A stretch of DNA of 64,000 nucleotides, from assembly GCA_947311845.1 (NCBI GenBank), contig CAMZMU010000034.1, positions 92,511,179 to 92,575,178 of the forward strand. Direction: 5' to 3'. How positions within the stretch are numbered: the first letter of the stretch is position 1; every line of letters starts with the position of its first letter. Below are positions 35,991 to 46,762 of the stretch, in pieces. A program made the translations under genes and the position numbers. The notes below the pieces were generated by a model. It saw only the letters and a list, made by a program, of their open reading frames with translations, made no database searches and had not been told where the DNA came from. The DNA comes from Poa pratensis (lineage: Eukaryota > Streptophyta > Magnoliopsida > Poales > Poaceae).

Positions 35991-36320
35991 CTAGCTAGAT
36001 TCAGAAAACTACACTAGCTTATAGCTTCAGTTTTAGCTTCGATTGTGCTAGGCGTAGTTAGTCTTTAACGCGAGCTTAAGCACACACGGGATTTGGCGGA
36101 AGGCGGATTAGATGCAAGCTTTTTAGGATTTGGTTTTGATATATGTAGAATTAAGAACTACCTATGGGTTGGACACTCAGTTGAAAAGGAAAGCATCAAT
36201 GGAGTTTTGAGTAATCATATCAAGGTATGAAGCTAAATGTTTTTGTCAAGAATGCAGTGGCATGGTGAAGTACACACATCGTTGTAATTCTAGAGCGGTG
36301 CAGATTGTCTATGTTACCAA
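35991..36320 (+). other. 3' UTR and spacer after the MATE gene
   Basis: AT-rich sequence following the MATE stop, presumably the 3' UTR. Nothing else is recognisable. Confidence 0.4.
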
Positions 36321-37030
36321 TGGCGCCGTGCGTACATCAATCTCGGCTACCACTTTGCACTCGATTCATCTTCGGATACCTCCTCATATGGGGTGACTGG
36401 GTAAACCAACCTTTGAGGGCCTCTTTGGTTCGAAAGAATTGAAATCATATGAATAGGAATATTACAGAAATAGGATGTGATGACACTTGAAATCCTACAG
36501 GAACCAAAAATATAGGAATAAGTACGAGGTGTTGTTTGGTTGCACCGTAAGGAAAAACACCATGAAATTTCTATAGGGATTGAGTGCATGACATAGTTGT
36601 CATAAACATATAGTAATTTTTCTAAGAGGTCTCAACTCTGGCTAGAAATCCTATAGGATTGTGGTGTAGGAAAGCAATCCATCAAAATTTTGGAGGATTC
36701 ATTCCTTTGAACCAAATTGACTCTATAGGAAAAATTTCTATGGATTGAAATACTATACAATTCTTTTGAAAATCCTTTGAACCAAGAAGCCCTGAGTTCC
36801 AACATCGGCATTGGTCACAATTTCAATGTCATCGCATAATTAATATGTCTTACTTCGATGGGAAAGCCGAGGTAATGTCCCATGTGCAACTAGAAGGATG
36901 GAATTTCATGTTTAGTTTAAAATTGAACAAACACATGTTTTGTAAAATAAAAATCTTCTGGACAGAAAGATATGTAGAAGAATTTATACTAAGTGAGCAT
37001 CACCATCACAAGCGCTACAAGGAGTGATAG
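36321..37030 (+). pseudogene. Relic of the MATE gene 3' exons
   Basis: The sequence at 36330-36405 (TACATCAATCTCGGCTACCA ... TTCATCTTCGGATACCTCC ... ATGGGGTG) is a diverged copy of the end of MATE exon 2, lacking about 15 bp. At 36845-36885 GATGGGAAAGCCGAGGTAATG parallels the end of exon 3 with its donor site, and at 37000 CATCACAAGCGCT parallels the start of exon 4. Order and spacing follow the intact gene. It has no continuous frame and a Tourist MITE interrupts it. Confidence 0.65.
36417..36792. mobile_element. Tourist-like MITE (376 bp)
   Basis: Ends GGGCCTCTTTGGTTCG and, complemented, GGGCTTCTTGGTTCAAAG form a terminal inverted repeat. A 3-bp TGA duplication (36414-36416 and 36793-36795) fits PIF/Harbinger-type Tourist elements. 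Internal sequence is AT-rich with inverted copies of GAATTGAAATCATATG-like text. It lies within the MATE relic. Confidence 0.8.
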
Positions 37031-37535
37031 CGACCATGGTACCAACATTGCTACAAGGACTGATCAAATTTCGCACTATCCGTTTTTACAACGAAATAAA
37101 ATTTAACATCAAAATATTATACTGCGTATTACTTTAAACTTCTTTTTTTTAGCCCGGGATGAAAATCTATAAGTGTTATATCTAGTAGCTTAAGCGCACA
37201 ATGAAAATGAAATAAATTGTTTTCCTCGGTTAATTTTTTTAAAACACAAATTTTAAATAACAGTGGTTATCGGAAGTGAAGCTTAAAACTTATTTAAGCA
37301 AAATTGAAAAATACTTTTGTGAGAAGTTATGCTTCACACCCATTAAAAGCACAATTAATTTCTCTATTCACCTCACCTCCATATTCACACCTACATTTTA
37401 GCTACCAAAGTACTAACATTGCTACAAGGAGCGACCAAATTTCGGCACCATCCGTATATAATGAAATAAAAAGTTAACATCAAAATACTAGATTACCTAA
37501 AACTACTTTTTGAGTCCGAGAATGAAATTATGTTG
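37031..37535. repeat. Tandem unit (blocks A-B-A') split from its last block by the LINE nest
   Basis: Block A (37038-37160, AACATTGCTACAAGGA ... CATCAAAATA) recurs as A' (37408-37530). Block B (37186-37320, TAGCTTAAGCGCACAATGAA ... AGTGAAGCTTAAAACTT) recurs only at 60307-60440 (B'), on the far side of the nest. An original A-B-A'-B' tandem of about 365-bp units is therefore interrupted between A' and B'. Confidence 0.75.
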
Positions 37536-37940
37536 AGTTTGAGAAGAAAATCCTAGAGCAACAAGTTAACCATTTTTTGGTCACTATCATAATTCACTTA
37601 TGAAATTTATATTTACTATGTGCTCCTTACAGATACCCACCAAAATCCTAGAGCATATTGATAAAACAAGGAGACACTGCTTGCGGGATAAAAAGACAGA
37701 GACTGTAAAAAAGACTAGCTCTCTGGTAGCTTGGGACAGGGTTTGCACGCCAAAAAATAGGGGAGGCCTTGAAGTCCTTAATTTGAAAATTCAGAATGAG
37801 GCATTCCTTTTGAAATTCTCGCATAATTTTTATAATAAAGCAGACACATCCTGGGTTACTCTTCTGGGTTACTCTTCTATGGAACTCGTATTATTACAGA
37901 AAAGTGTATTCAAGTTGAGCCCTATTTTTAGGGGAATTAA

Positions 37941-40173
37941 TGAAAGGACAAGGATGTCGCCTAGAGGGGGGGTGAATAGGCGATTAAAACTTTTCCGGTT
38001 TAGGCTTGATAAATGCGGAATAAAACTAGGTGTTTAAATTAACAAGCCAGCAACCTAAATATACTAGGCTCACCTATGTGCACCAACAACTTATGCTAAG
38101 CAAGACAAGAAACAAGGTGATATCATATAGAATACTTCAAGCACGAAGGCTATCACAATGTAAAGTGCATAAGTAAAGAGCTTGGGTATAGAAATAACCG
38201 AGGCACACGGAGACGAGGATGTATTCCCGAGTTACTCCTTTTTAGGGGAGTACGTCTCGTTGGAGAGGTGTGAGGCACCACAAAGGTCGATCTCAACGCC
38301 ACAAAGGCTTCACCTTCTTCTCCGATGAACCGCACCACAAAGGTTTGGTTCACCTTCCACTATCGAAATCCTTCAAGGCGGAAACCGGAGCCTTTACAAC
38401 AACGATCCGGGGCACACACCCACAAATGAATTGGGGGATCCCGAACAGCTACAAATGACCACAAGAGGTCTCAACCACCACAAAGGCGTCTAGGGTCCAA
38501 AGACCCAAGAGTAACAAGCTCACAAACTTTCAACTTCCACGAATCCTCGTGGAGAGCACAAACCGATGCACAAAGCAATGGCAAGAGCACACGTGCTCAA
38601 ATCCTTCACTCTCAAATTCCAACAAAGCAACAAATGCTTATGGGGGAATAAGAGAGGAAGAACAAAGGAGGAGAAACACCAAGAACTCCAAGATCAAGAT
38701 CAACTAGGTTCCCCTTACTTAGAGGAGGAATGGATTGGTGGAAATGTAGATCTAGATCTCCTCTCACTTTCCCCCAAAGATATGCAAGAATCATGGGAGG
38801 GATTGAGAGGTAGGCAAGCTTTTCCAAAAGTCAACAATGGAGGAGAGAGTGGGGAAAACGTGCTCAAGAGGCTAGAGAACCATTGGGGAAGAAAGCCCCT
38901 TAAATAGGCACAGAGAGGCCAGCCTCCCATGCACTGCTCGGCGGCACAGAGAGCCCGGCCTGGAGGCCAGGTAGCAGCCCGAGACAGCCGGCCTGGGAGC
39001 CGGCCAGGCTGGCCTGGGGGCTGGCCACCTAGCAGAGGCGCCCGGCCTGGGGGCTGGCCACCTAGCAGAGGCGCCCGGCCTGGGAGCCGGCCAGGCCGGC
39101 CTAGGGGCTGGCCACCCAGAACCCGAAAATGTAACACCTATAACTTTTGCGAGAAAACTCTAAATGGGGTGAAACCAATTTTGTTAGAAAGATAACGACA
39201 AGAGCTTTCCTAGATGGGAAGGTGTGAAACTTTCCTCAGGGATAAACCGATAATATTTTCAACACGAAAACGCAATAAGTTTTTCATCCGGACTCCGTTT
39301 TCTATGATCTTGGGCTTGCTCCGAAGATAATCACAAGCACTACAAGATCATGCATATACACATCATAGTCCATCATGTGAGGAGGATAACACAAGAGGAG
39401 AGTTTGACCTCTCTACAAGGGACGAACCGGTAAAACTTCCAACATCAAAAACACCACAAGATATTCAAATGAAATCCGTTTTTGATGAACTAGAGCTTGG
39501 TATGGAGATGAACACAAGCTCTAAATTCTCACATGGATAAAAGCCAAATAAAAACCAAGAAAGATGATATGCCAAATATGCAAAGGTTTGAGCTCTCCAC
39601 AAAGATGCGATCAAGTTACTCACTTGAGAGCCCCTCTTGATAGTACGTCGTCTATCCTATAACCCGATCTCCCACTAACACCACGAGACCGGTAAAATAG
39701 AAACCCTATCAAGATCATACCTTTGCCTTGAGCATTCCACTTGAGCTAGACGATGACGATCTTGACTCGCTCAAGTTGGAACACCTTTCTTGATTGTGCT
39801 TGCTAGCACATGCTTGATGAAAACTTCTCCAAATGCTCCCCCATACTCCATTATGGGAGAGCCTCGCTAAGCTCCGTCTTCATGTATCCACTTGCACTTC
39901 ATCTTCTTCTCTTGATATAGATGATGGCTTGGATATAAACATGAATGTTCACTCAATCTTCTTTTCCAAGCCATGCTTGCAATAAGCTCAACTCTAGATG
40001 ACCATTCTTCATATGAACCCATTGGGTTCATCATATAATCTTCTAGAGTCCAACACATGAACTCCAATCTTCTTCATGGACAAGATCTATAAAGATATCT
40101 CAATGCAAACATTAGTCCATAAGGATTGTCATTAATTACCAAAACCACGCATGGGGCAACACATGCACTTTCA
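37941..40173. mobile_element. TG...CA element, probably a solo LTR, inserted in the LINE
   Basis: The 2233-bp unit starts TGAAAGGACAAGGATGTCGC and ends ACACATGCACTTTCA; TGAAAG and CTTTCA are inverted, as in LTRs. A perfect 5-bp duplication ATTAA flanks it (37936-37940 and 40174-40178). It has no gag-pol coding region, primer site or second LTR, so a solo LTR of a large non-autonomous retrotransposon is the best guess. The family looks abundant in Triticeae from its opening text, but I cannot name it. Confidence 0.75.
38945..39120 (+). repeat. GC-rich minisatellite
   Basis: Short repeats of GCCCGGCCTGGGAGCCGGCC, GGGGCTGGCCACC and TAGCAGAGGC alternate four to five times within the solo-LTR-like element, standing out from AT-rich surroundings. 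Many GGCC palindromes could fold. Confidence 0.8.
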
Positions 40174-41126
40174 ATTAACAGTTGTAAAATTGGAAATGGA
40201 ACTTCTGTCCTCATGTGGAAATATTTATGGCTTGATGAGCCAACAAGTGAGAAATTTCCAAGAGCCTTTTACTTTTGCACAAATGTGGACATTTCTGTCA
40301 GATTATTCTTGGGATCCTCTTCTATGGCTGAACATTTCCATTTACCTCTCTCTCCTGGGGCTCTAGAAGAAGTAAGGTCATTGCAACAAGAATCATCACA
40401 CTTGGCTATACCTCAAGATAATATAGATCAATGGAACTATCCTTGGGGCCAGAATTACACATCCAGCAAGTACTATCAGTATTGTTTTAGAAACATCATC
40501 CCACACGAGGCCTTCAAATGGATCCAGAAATCCAAGTGTACACCTAAAATTAAGTTTATGTGTTGGCTCCTCTTTATAGATAGATCAAATACCAGAAATA
40601 TGCTGAGAAGGAAAAAATTCACAATTCAGAGCTCATTCAATTGCCCATGTGCGAAAGCAATACTGAATAAACAATTGAACATTTGTTCTTTCACTATCCT
40701 TTTAGTGGCTCTTGCTGGTCAAATTTGAACATCAACTGGGGAACACAGACCCACATATTAGAAATAGTTGCTCAAGCCAAAAGGATTTGTCAGCAACTAA
40801 TGTTCGGTATTCATGGTAGCAGCCTGGAGCATTTTAAAAGAGAGAAATAACTTGGTCTTCAATGGTATAACTCCAGAGCTGGACTCTTGGAAACGCATAT
40901 TTGATGCATATAAAATGCATACATGAACTTTACATTTTATTACATGTTATTCCATGTTATTTGCATCATATAAGGGTTATATTCATGATTTATATTGAGT
41001 TTTGGGGATAATTAACAACTCCCCCATTTTTCTGGAATTAACCCTGCACTGTCAGAAAACCCCTTTTTCTATATTTTTACGTTTTAGGCGACCAAATCAC
41101 GTCATAATGACCTGAGATTTTACGGG

Positions 41127-41621
41127 TGACAAGGATATACATCTCGGGTACCCTACCGTGAGGGTACCTGGTGCACGTGATGACTAAAGGCCCAATAGCG
41201 AATAGACAACTCGAAGCCCAAGACGAGAGGCCCAACAAGATGGAGTCCCCTCTAAGTTTAGACATAGACATAGTCGGTTTATAATTTCCTTATGTGTAAA
41301 CTAGGTCGGTTACAAACTCCCGAGACCCAGCCTATTTAAGGGCTGGGAGGGGTACCGATCTAAGGGAAGCGATACTCGAACCACCAAAGCTCTTGCGAGA
41401 TCGACATCTCGCCGGAGCCTCCTTGTAATCGCATAATCTCACACGATCAATAACAGACAGGCAGGAAGTAGGGTCTTTACCTCCACCCGAGGGGCCTGAA
41501 CCTGGGTAAATCTTTGCCTCTGCTTGTCAGCCGACGAAACTACCAGTACTACCACGTTCTCTCCCCATAATCTCAACCCTAGGTCCTTAACCATGGGATT
41601 TGATGAGGGTACACCTCGTCA
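41127..41621 (+). repeat. 5' LTR of the Tat-like element
   Basis: 495 bp, TGACAAGG ... CCTCGTCA. By eye it differs from the 3' LTR at seven bases and one single-base indel. A TATTTAAG motif at about 41332 may be the promoter TATA element. Confidence 0.92.
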
Positions 41622-41639
41622 ATTGGCGCCGTCTGTGGG

Positions 41640-44470
41640 AAAGAATAGTGCTGGACTCACGGTTCCTTCGGTTCCATCGGAAAACGGCGACTCGCCGATC
41701 GGATCTACAAACGGCAACTCGCCGGCTGCATCAACAAACCAGAACTCGCCTACTCGGGCGGCACACGGCAACTCGCCGAATCACTCGACAAACGGCAGCA
41801 CGCCAGCTTCACCTGCAAAAAGCACATCAGATCCTCTGATGGATTTCGAGCCACACTCGCCAGAATTCCAGGAGACCTTCTCCGATCTCGAGTCAGGTTT
41901 GGGTTTGACTGTTGGTTCGTTCAATTTTTTCGTAAACAAGCTTGGTGTGCAGGACTTGACAGATCCGCACCAACTCGCGACTTCCGCACCCGAGGCTCCA
42001 TCGGCTGCGGCTCCTTCGACTGCGGATCCATCAACCGCGTCCATACCATCGTCGATCCTCCAATCTTGCTCGTCTGCAACAACCATCTCAACTCGAGAGC
42101 TTAACAAGCTCCTGGAGGAGCTCGAAGGTGAGGAGGCCGAGTCAGCAGCATACCGCATAAACAACCCCGAGATCGATCTTCCACTCGAGGATAGCATCGA
42201 CTGCGGGATCTCCTTCAGCGACTTCGACGAGCCCGAAACTCATATCGACAACCACGTCGACTCCGAGATCTGCACCAACAACAACCACGACTCCGAGATT
42301 CATAACAACTTCGCCGACGCAGAGATGAGCATGGGCGATGAAGGCATCGACTGCGAGATCCATCCAGAGGACCACTCGACGAACATATCGACTCCGACAT
42401 GAGTCTTGATGACGACGTCGAGTCCATGACGGGACTCGAAACACATACACATACCCTCGGGTGATACCCCAGCAGGTCTACGTCGCCATCGCCGCAGAAT
42501 CATCAGATGATGCGGCCAGCCGCAGGCCTACAGAATTCCCGTGCACAGTTACTATGCCGGACGGAGTCACAACTCTCATAATCACTGCTGAGATGGCAGC
42601 AAAAGCAGATAAAGTCATCAAGGAGTGCACAATGATGCCAGCAGACGCAACACAAGAGGAGATGCTGACCTTCCAGTACTTCAACTGGCAGGAATCACTT
42701 CGACTGCGGCAGGTCAGAGCAACACTCGAAGAACGCAAAAAGCAAGCTAGCTTGTCGAGTGCGCGAGAAGACAGCTCTCCCTGAGCTCCACTGGGCGAGC
42801 AGACACAAGACCCAGATCAAGGCTGTCACACCTCTCGCCAGACGAGAGGGCGGCACTCACCCGCAACTTAGGCAACTCCTTCATGACATACGACGAAGAG
42901 GGAGTGCCAGTACCCAAAACAGCGGCGGGTGCCCTCTTTACTGCCGCAGCATACCTAGAAGCAATCAAGCCTCCAGCTGATGACCCCAACGCAAAACTAC
43001 ATCGCCAACAGATCAAATCACTCGCCTTAGCAGCAAAGGCCATACGCCAAATCCAACACTCCAGGAGGGAGTCGAGATCGGGCCGTAGTTGACACGCATC
43101 GTGAAGAGCACAATCGCAGTGGTCGTCGCCACCACACGAAGGAAAGAAGCAGCTCGCGTAGGCGCAGGTCCAGGAGCAGATCGCGCAGATCTTACAGTAG
43201 CGACTCATACTCTGATCGAGAGCCTGAGCCACATGGAGCTCTGTGCTTCACTCGACGCGTTCGCGAGACACGGATGCCCAAAGGGTTCAAACTCACATCT
43301 GAACAGCCCAAGTACACGGGTCCACAGGAACCTTCGGGTGGCTGGAAGACTACAGGCTGGCTGTCGCGTGCCAGCGAGGCACAAACACCACAGCCATGCA
43401 ATACATACGACTCATGCTCGAAGGCACAGCCCGAGACTGGCTCAAGGCTCTACCTCCATCAACATACGACTCGTGGGATCACTTCCGCGCAGACTTCATC
43501 AAAAACTTCGAGCCTCTATGTGAGCGACCAAAAACGTTCGAAGAACTGCGAGCCTGCGTTCAACGTCAGGTGAAACGTTGAGGTCATACATCAGACGATG
43601 GACTGAGATACGCAACTCAGTCGGAGTAATTTCAGAAGATATGGCCATGGATGCTTTCATCATGGGACTCGCCAGGCATGACTTCAAAGAAGCACTTGGT
43701 CGCAAAAAGCCAACCTCTGTGGCTAACCTCTTGATGTAGCGACTGAGTGGGCAGACGGAGAAGACATGGCGCGCACACACGCGGGTCCTCACCCCGTGAC
43801 AATCATGAAAGCGGCAGTCGAAGCCGCAGAGACTCGTACAGAGATGACCGAAGGCGCAAGCGTTCAAAACGTCACTACGACGACGATAGACCCGAATTCA
43901 TGGCGGCTGGGTTCTCTACACCCCGCAATGACCAAGACAGAAGCGACCGGCGGTCAGAAGATCGACGGGACAGTCGAGATGATCGCCGGGACAGTCGAGA
44001 CCGCGGCCAACGCAGTGATAGCTACAAAGGAAAGACTGGCGCAAGTCACGACCGGCGCACAATCCGAGCGATCATTCGAAGAAAAGATGGATGCTGATTG
44101 CAGATTCCACCTGTACAAGGGGAAGACGGAAAACTGCGCTCCAATCACTCGATGAGAAACTGCAGGGAATTCGACCAAATGGCGACTGATTACATAAATC
44201 TCAGAAAGGCAACAGCCGCAAACGCACCGTGCCTGCACCGTGCCTCAGCCAAACAATGTGCCTGTTCTGATGGCACCACCTCCACCACCACAGCCTGCCG
44301 CAGGCGGAAATCTCGCGGGTGCCATACAGCACATACCTCGGGTGGACGAACCTCAGTACCCTCCGCCCCAAGGGCAGATGTACATGATACAGAAAGGTCG
44401 CCCTTCCAACAGGGAGCAAAAACTTCGCACTCGACAAGTAAACATGGCGGTCATGTCACCTCCTGCGTAA
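41640..44470 (+). pseudogene. Degenerate gag of the Tat-like element
   Basis: An open stretch to 42402 encodes a Ser/Thr/Pro/Asn-rich N-terminus with repeated NSP and NGS units and an acidic Asp/Glu region with no named domain. The retroviral-type gag core is found in broken frames at 43270-43735: MPKGFKLTSEQPKYTGPQEP, AMQYIRLMLEGTARDWLKAL, FIKNFEPLCERPKTFEELR, SYIRRWTEIRNSV and DMAMDAFIMGLARHDFKEALGR (in part). These match the gag consensus of Tat elements. An Arg/Asp/Ser-rich tail follows. Several shifts and stops make it non-functional. Confidence 0.75.
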
Positions 44471-44579
44471 CTGAATTCTTGAAGGGTCTGAAACCACAAT
44501 AAGCTTCAGCAGAGAGGACCACCCTCCATCGGTTGTTCGTCCAGGGCACTCTGCTCTGGTACTCGACGCACAAATTGGA

Positions 44580-46122
44580 GGCTACGCCATGTCCAAGGTC
44601 TTCATGGATGGTGGCAGCGGCATAAACATCATCTTCGCAGATACGCTCCGCAAAATGAACAGGTCAGTCGAAAACCTGCCAAGATCTTCAAATACCTTCA
44701 CGGTATCGTTCCAGGAAAGCAATAAGCCCAGAAGGCACCATACAACTCGACGTAACGTTCGGGGACAAGAACCACTTCAGGACAGAGTCGATTGAGTTCG
44801 AAGTTGTCGACTGGAAGTCACAATACCATGCTATACTTGGACGCCCGACGTTCGCTCGATTCATGGCGGTGCCACACTACGCATACCTCCAGTTAAAGAT
44901 GCCTGGACCAAAAGGAGTAATCACAGTCAAGGGAAACTTCCAAAAGTCTGACTCTTGCGACCGAGAGTTTAGCAAAATCTCTGAGATGTTCGGCATGGAA
45001 GCAACACTCGCCGATCGCGGTCTCCAACGATCGAACACTTATGCCAGAGCACAAAAGGTGGCAGTCGACAGAGCATTCAATGCCACCAATGACACAAGGT
45101 CGCATCAGGTGCACCCGACTGACCCGACCAAGACAGTCAATGTCTCGTCGAGTCTGCCTATCGCATAGGAAAGCGCGCTCGTCGAATTCCTCCGTGAGAA
45201 CTGGGATATATTTGCATGGTGTCCAGCCGACATGCCAGGTATTCCCAGGGAATTCGCCGAGCACTCTCTCCAATTATTTCCAGATGCTAAACCAGTCAAG
45301 CAAACAATGCGCCGCATATCCGGCCCAAAAAGAACGCAGTCGAAGCCGAAGTCGACAGACTACTCGCAGCAGGTTTCATCAGAGAATCAAGAAATCACAA
45401 TGGGTGGCCAACCCCGTACTCGTAGAAAGAAGAACACAGATATCCTTCGGATGTGCGTAGATTTCACAGCACTCAATAAATGCTGTCCAAAGGATCACTT
45501 TCCACTACCTCGAATCGACCAGATCGTCGACTCCACCGCCGGGTGCGCTCGCTTGTCCTTCCTGGATGCTTACTCGGTTACCACCAGATAAGGATGAAGG
45601 AAGAGGATGAAGAGAAAACGGCGTTCATAACCCCACTCGGGGTCTACTGCTACACAACAATGCCTTTGGGCTCAAGAACGCAGGCGCAACCTACCAGCGC
45701 ATGATGCAAGACTGCCTCAAGAAGCAAATTGGGCGAAACGTCCAGGTCTATGTAGATGACATCGTCATCACACAAGGGAGGAAAACACACTACTCGATGA
45801 CTTGCGAGAGACGTTCGCAAACCTCAAACGCTTCCACATCAAGCTCAACCCGAAGAAGTGCACGTTCGGCGTGCCAGCCGGGCAACTCCTCGGGTATCTA
45901 GTCTCAGCTCGAGGAATCGAGGCGGACCCGGAGAAAATACAGGCCATCTTGACGATGCAAAGGCCTTCAAAGCTCCATGACGTGCAAAAGTTAGCGGGTC
46001 GAGTGGCGGCACTCAGTCGATTCATCAGCAAGCTAGGCGAAAAGGCGCTCCCGTTCTATCGACTGATGAAGAAAGCAGATAAATTCGAGTGGAAGGTTTT
46101 TAATGAGGCGGCTGCAGCTTAA
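44580..46122 (+). pseudogene. Protease and truncated reverse transcriptase of the Tat-like element
   Basis: The aspartic protease motif MDGGSGINIIFADTLRKM is at 44604 and following. Reverse transcriptase follows from about 45180: NWDIFAWCPADMPGIPRE, LRMCVDFTALNKCCPKDHFP, FLDAYS, ITPLGVYCYTTMPLG, catalytic QVYVDDIVI (YVDD at about 45749), then KLNPKKCTFGVPAGQLLGYL and ADPEKIQAIL up to a sudden end at 46122. Frames change several times. The expected RNase H and integrase are absent: the chain breaks after KFEW, where the DNA joins a noncoding text (GGTTTTTAATGAGGCGGC) that recurs at 46217-46270. Confidence 0.85.
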
Positions 46123-46329
46123 CATTCAAAAATGGAATATAATGTAATAGGCACATATGTCGGATGGCTGCAGGTTTCAGACGCGCTCTTTTCCTTACCA
46201 GGGTACCTAAGGGGACTGGAAAGTTTTTAATGAGGCGGCCTGCAGCTTAACATTAAAAAATGGAATATAATCAATGATTCCTCATATTTCTCCCTGGTTA
46301 CTACTCGCATAACTTGTTCTCACAAAATT

Positions 46330-46690
46330 AGCCTCACCCGAGCACTCGGGGCTGCGCTACATCAAAAAGCATGAGCTTCAGCCTGTTCACAACATAATAC
46401 CCCAGCCGCACTCGAATACTCGGGGGCTGGGTCATAAAAATCATACATAAACACAAAAATTGCTCAACCCCACTCAATTATTCGGGAGTTGAGCCTAGAA
46501 GCATCAGGTGAAGCTTCAAGTACTGCAAAAATTCACAGCCGCACACGAATACTCGGGGGCTGTGCAGCTTATGTTTCATACTCTAAAGTATTTCTATCAA
46601 CCTCACTCAAATGCACGGGGCTGGATAGTCCTAATTTTACAGCAAGTTTCTTCATACACCCCGCTCAACAGGCTCGGGGCTGCATACATG
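46330..46690. repeat. Array of hairpins with covarying stems
   Basis: Five to six units of about 65 bp each hold a stem around CGAATACTCGGGG-like text. Three have perfect 7-bp stems of different sequence: CCCAGCC/GGCTGGG (46401 and 46425), GCTCAAC/GTTGAGC (46462 and 46488), CACAGCC/GGCTGTG (46534 and 46558). Weaker units are at 46330, 46597 and 46654. The stems change together while the loop text stays. Confidence 0.7.
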
Positions 46691-46762
46691 TAAACAAACA
46701 ATGTACAATAGTCACAAGTGTTGCGTTTTACACTCGAGGGTCACACCCTATGCATAAAAACC

